From NCBI RefSeq assembly GCF_000006565.2, contig NC_031476.1, forward strand, positions 3,558,458-3,622,457: a DNA stretch of 64,000 nucleotides, read 5' to 3'. Of the stretch, positions 60,601 to 64,000 are shown piece by piece. The first letter of the stretch is position 1; every line of letters begins with the position of its first letter. The DNA comes from Toxoplasma gondii ME49. Its lineage: Eukaryota > Apicomplexa > Conoidasida > Eucoccidiorida > Sarcocystidae. Position numbers and translations under genes: made by a program. The notes under the pieces are model-generated. The model was not told the origin of the DNA and searched no databases. It saw only the letters and a program-made list of their open reading frames with translations.

Positions 60601-62371
60601 GTCGAGCAGTCGTTTGTGAGTTTTTCTTTTTCCATGCCTTAGTGCACATGTTTAGGTATGTCGTCGTGAAGCGTGGAGGCGCCTGTGGAGGGCCGCGTCT
60701 TGCGGCCTTACGCTCCCCCTTGACGCATCGATTCGGCATCCTTTTCAAGAGTGCGGAGCCGCCACCACAGCTCCAGAAAGACTCTGGGAGAGCGCGAGTG
60801 GAATAGACGTCCATGTTGCAAAGTAGCCAGAACCGTTGCCTGCGTTGATTCTTCTCTCCAGAGTACGAAACGACTCGCCAGTGTCGCCGCCAGAGTCAGG
60901 TCTCCACATCTCGCTCTTCCCCTCCATGTTCTTCGTATCCGGACTCCTCGGTGTCTTCACCTCCCCCCATTTGTTTGTGTCTGAGTAAGTGTGTCGTTCT
61001 CTTGTCTCCTTTGCTTTTCATTTGCCGCATCTTCGTTTGGCGTCTCCTTCCATCTGTTCCGCGTTCATCGCTCGTTTCGTTCAGCGGAGGTCGCTGCGCT
61101 CTGCCCGCTGCGTGTTGCGCATTCGATGTTTTCGAGCTGCCGCCTCTGCGTCGTTTCTTTGCTTTCGCGCCGCATCGCTGCAGCTCTCTTTTCCTTGCTC
61201 GACTGCGCATCGCTTCCCGCTGTCAGGTTTTTCCACAGCTTCGCAGGGGCATCCTACGGTTTTCGTTCTCTCCTTTGTTTGCTGCTTTTCGTGCTTGACT
61301 TCTCTCATCTGGTGCTGCAACTGTTCTTTGTCAGCAAGTCCCTGACATTTCTCTTCTTCTAGTGTTCGCCTTCACTTTCGCGTCTTCTCGGACTCGAGTC
61401 TTTTCTGGTCCTGCCAAGTTTTCCTTTCGCTGCCTCTCGCAAATGGCACGTCGGCTTCAGGCCTTTCTCCCTCTTGTTCCTATCCCTGTCGTTCCTGTCA
61501 GCGTCTTCACACATTCCCCGGCGCAGTTCGCGTCTTCTGATTCGTACTTAATTCAGCGTAATTCTCTCCGATTCTTGTCGGCCTTCTTGCGGTGGTCGTT
61601 TTCCAGGCTTCGACGCCACAGCTGCGTTCGCGCCCTCGCTGCCGTCCATGACGCGCTGCATGCGTGCTTTGACCCTCTCGGAGATTCGTGAGACTTTGCT
61701 TTTTCCATCATACAGTCTAGGTTTCAGGTTTCTTCCATTGGATTCGAGCGTAGTCCACAATTTAGACTTTCTTCCGAAGAGCGTCTTGTGCCCTCTCCTT
61801 CACCACTCGAGAGAACCAGATTTCTGTGTATGCGCATGTCCCCCGAAGCCTACCGGTGGATCTTGATATGCTAAAATTTTAATCAACGACAAGTCTCGGA
61901 TTCCTCTTCTCCTTCGACTTTAAAAAAGCAGTTCTGCCCCGCCGCTTGTTTGTTTCGGTGAAGTGTGTTTGGAAGACGAAACAACAGTCCACGGCAAATC
62001 TCCGTTCTTCGTTCCCTGTCTACTTGCTCAGAGGTAGAATGTTTCATACAACTCAACTGTTGTCCGTAGATATATTTCGTGCATTTATCTGCTTATCTGC
62101 ATTATCTATATTTACATATGTATACTTATATATATACATATATATATATATCAACATATAAATATATATATATATTCTCTGTGTGTATGTTTTGCATCTG
62201 CCTCTGCTGGTTTCTTCATGCGCGCTGCAGTGTTCTTTCGGCTGTTTGTGTGCTGTTTGCTTCTTGCCTGCAGTGATTTCAGTGTATCCCTTCGTCGTTC
62301 AGAACCTTGTTCGCGCAGAGAAGATGATGTTTAAAAGAATAACTCGAGAGGTCATGTCTCTCCTGTTCTAA
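54682..62371 (+). CDS. 14-exon orphan protein, 711 aa, possibly membrane-associated
   Basis: Exons: 54682-54875, 55501-55961, 56236-56274, 56864-56993, 57224-57300, 57680-57954, 58984-59307, 59736-59801, 60129-60197, 60656-60822, 60862-60984, 61227-61258, 61607-61687, 62274-62371. All joins are GT-AG and phase-compatible, totalling 2136 nt. Met start MKDMEATKATDECGGKSPSR leads to an acidic/basic start and then FALEAPRWNVMLQDALETYF. A poly-Ser tract follows (~108-133). Next come EVVLHFLTGKELAECRVMAL-like helical sequence (first residue changed to Gln by the splice), QLCVHLVDASMSVPG, YVKKVILREGETIYLCSTRA, and CWQVDELSACDAYVARCCVE. A hydrophobic stretch (LHISLFPSMFFVSGLLGVFT, ~613) and SVYPFVVQNLVRAEKMMFKR precede the stop. 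The two 3'-most joins and exon 2 are best supported. The short exons 3, 5 and 12 and the end of exon 9 (which could extend past 60197) are less certain. No family was recognised. Confidence 0.6.
55643..55733. repeat. Coding TTC/TCT minisatellite encoding poly-Ser
   Basis: A 24-bp unit is repeated nearly perfectly (55643-55666 and 55667-55690) and then decays. Translated in frame it gives runs of Ser with Pro and Ala in exon 2 of the 711-aa gene. Copy number is likely to vary between strains. Confidence 0.85.
56519..56762. repeat. Degenerate CT/TATC-rich repeat in an intron
   Basis: Pyrimidine-rich imperfect repeats of TCTCTCTGTA/TATCTC type fill much of the intron between exons 3 and 4 of the 711-aa gene. 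Confidence 0.75.
58211..58291. repeat. TA/CATA microsatellite in an intron
   Basis: Alternating ATAT and ATAC words in the intron between exons 6 and 7 of the 711-aa gene. Confidence 0.9.
58599..58664 (+). repeat. Four-copy 16-bp repeat, each copy ending in a splice-acceptor-like CAG
   Basis: The word TTTTTTTCAG recurs with exact 16-bp spacing. Its CAG trinucleotides lie at 58609, 58625, 58641 and 58657. The array is in the sense strand of the intron between exons 6 and 7 of the 711-aa gene, about 320 bases before the acceptor I chose at 58981-58983. Confidence 0.9.
60488..60523. repeat. ATAC/ATAT microsatellite in an intron
   Basis: Imperfect ATACAT repeats in the intron between exons 9 and 10 of the 711-aa gene. 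Confidence 0.85.
62104..62176. repeat. TA-rich microsatellite in the last intron
   Basis: AT and TATA runs, interrupted, about 100 bases before the last exon of the 711-aa gene. Confidence 0.9.
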
Positions 62372-63846
62372 GGGCGTGTGTCTGCAACGTCTTCTCTCTC
62401 TCTGTCGCTGTCTCAGTGTCCATTTCGACTCCCTTTCCCTGTGCTTTCCCTTGTCTTTTTGCGCATGCGACGAATCCCTCGCGTGAGATTTATCCGCCGG
62501 CTCAGTTGTTTCCTCCTCTCCGCGCTCCTTCCTTTCTGCCTGTCTGCGCGCCTGGCTCGCGCTGTGGCGCGGCACCGGAGCCCTCTGGGTTTCAGTCTCT
62601 TCGTGAACTACACAGTTAACAGAAAACATTCCGACTGGGTGCCGACACGGAGAAACACAAGAACGAGACGCTAGACAACGAAACAGAGACGAAGAAAAGA
62701 GAGATCAGAGAGAAACACAAGGGAAAAAACGCACTGTGGGTTCGGGACGTCGCACTCGAGCAGAAGCCTGCGAGGAACTGCACGGACGGCAGGGGGAGAC
62801 ACGGCGTGGAAGCGCAGCTTTTCTCGTCGAAAATGCAATTTGGGAGACTTTCAACACACACAGCTGGTCACTATTTCGTTTAGATGAAAGGTCACCAGGT
62901 AGGAAAGTCCTTGGAGGCAATGGGCGCTGTGCCTGGAAGCCGGTTGCACAAAAAACACAGAGATCGGCACCTCCCCGTTTCCGCTGAAGCCGGCGCGCTG
63001 GAACGCGAAAAACGCCTTCCGCGGCTGTGACCTCGATGTCGCCACTGCAGCCATCAAGCATGCAAGGCAGTCAAAAAATGAGCATGTGCTCTGGGGAGAG
63101 GATCTCTGTCTGTTTCGCAAAAAAAAATAACGTGGAAGCTGGGCGCGCTTCAGACACAGCGGCTCGAGTCTCAGACTTTCACATGTCGGCATTCGCCAGG
63201 CGACTCGCCGAGACGTATGAGATATTCATCGGGAAAGAACTTTGCTCTTCTTCGCTTTGAAAGACTTCTCTCGCGAAACAGTCCTTTTTTCACCCGTTCC
63301 GTACATCGATTTCGAGATCTTTACGCGTCTTTCCGTGTCTCTCCCACTCGGCCTTCCCGTGGAATCTACCTGTACTTTTCGTTCCCTGTGTGTGCGTATT
63401 TGCATCGACTCATAAACTTAGAGAGAAATAAATTCGTATTCACGGCGAGGAGCATTCAGGCTGTTGCTTTGACAGAAGTCACGTCTTCCAGCAGGTCCCC
63501 GACACGACTTTGCGACGCATTCACTTCCACGCTTAGCTGGCTGCGTGTCTAAGCGAAGACGAAGCAAGGCAAGGGCTTTTTTCGCTTTCTCTGGGCAAAC
63601 CCCTCGCGGCACATCTCAGCGGACTGCCTGTTTCTCTCCCTCCTCCACACTTTTGTCTGCTTCTGTGTCCACCTTGGTAGCTGACGAATCGACGCAACTC
63701 GCCACGCGGAGAGCAGCGCCTTTTTCTTTCCTTGCGTTCCGCGCATGGTGGCCGCGTGCCTAGTGGCGTGTGTTTTTCTCGAGTCTGTTTCCCGTCGGTT
63801 CTCGAAGAACTTTCTCTCCCGTTGTGTAATGCGTTCTCGACTTTCG
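62372..63846. other. Spacer downstream of the 711-aa gene
   Basis: It holds the 3' flank of the 711-aa gene and the possible promoter of a gene starting at 63847. ORFs at 62.7-63.2 kb on both strands overlap each other and show no motif. Nothing else was recognised. Confidence 0.4.
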
Positions 63847-64000
63847 ATGGCAGTCACGCCGTCGAGACTCTACCCCTCCACGCTGCCACCGCCCGTCTCT
63901 TCTTACGCGAGCCGCCGTCTAGCCATTGGTCTGGAGTCTCTCGGGAAAGCGGCGCCGGAAGGGCGTCTGGTTTCCCGCTCTCGAGTTGAACACAAAGTAT
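63847..64000 (+). CDS. Possible 5' end of another gene, truncated by the window
   Basis: A frame with ATG at 63847 begins MAVTPSRLYPSTLPPPVSSY and stays open for 51 codons to the right edge. The basic, Ser/Arg-rich, acidic-poor start could be an organelle-targeting leader. An overlapping frame ends in a stop at about 63989, so frame choice is uncertain. It could also be an internal exon, since TTTCGATGGCAG just before is acceptor-like. Confidence 0.3.
   Translation, partial: MAVTPSRLYPSTLPPPVSSYASRRLAIGLESLGKAAPEGRLVSRSRVEHKV

Overview
This looks like nuclear DNA of a coccidian apicomplexan, most like Toxoplasma gondii or a close relative (Neospora, Hammondia). The reasons are intron-rich genes with pyrimidine-rich GT-AG introns, conserved protein segments separated by long Ser/Ala/Glu/Arg-rich insertions, scattered TGCATGC words, and TA-rich microsatellites confined to non-coding DNA. 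The species cannot be fixed from sequence alone. Exon models below were joined by hand by requiring compatible splice phases. A model counts as closed when its total coding length divides by three with no internal stop.

Layout. 1-3918 (minus): coatomer gamma subunit, with its C-terminal end beyond the left edge. 7342-19587 (minus): a 14-exon ABCB half-transporter of the ABCB6/HMT1/ATM1 group (1180 aa, closed model). 19588-21771: divergent promoter region. 21772-23801 (plus): two-exon molybdopterin synthase large subunit (MoaE/MOCS2B type) with a domain-splitting insertion. 25933-26892 (minus): a small signal-peptide protein and, directly downstream, what looks like a decayed second copy. 29355-32561 (minus): a 1068-aa single-exon protein with a signal peptide and a Ser/Arg-rich leader, possibly apicoplast-targeted. 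36388-38631 (minus): a multi-exon single-span membrane protein whose 5' end is unresolved. 41966-44030 (plus): a four-exon, 172-aa orphan protein. 48181-51973 (plus): a three-exon Mpv17/PMP22-family membrane protein (858 aa, closed model). 54682-62371 (plus): a 14-exon, 711-aa orphan (closed model). 63847-64000 (plus): possible start of another gene, cut by the right edge.

The genes do not form a pathway. Coatomer gamma serves Golgi-ER vesicle traffic. The ABCB and Mpv17 proteins are organelle or endomembrane proteins. MoaE belongs to molybdenum cofactor synthesis. The long stretches between genes (23.8-25.9, 26.9-29.3, 32.6-36.4, 38.6-42.0, 44.0-48.2 kb) hold only short unsupported ORFs. No rRNA, tRNA, CRISPR array or intact mobile element was recognised.
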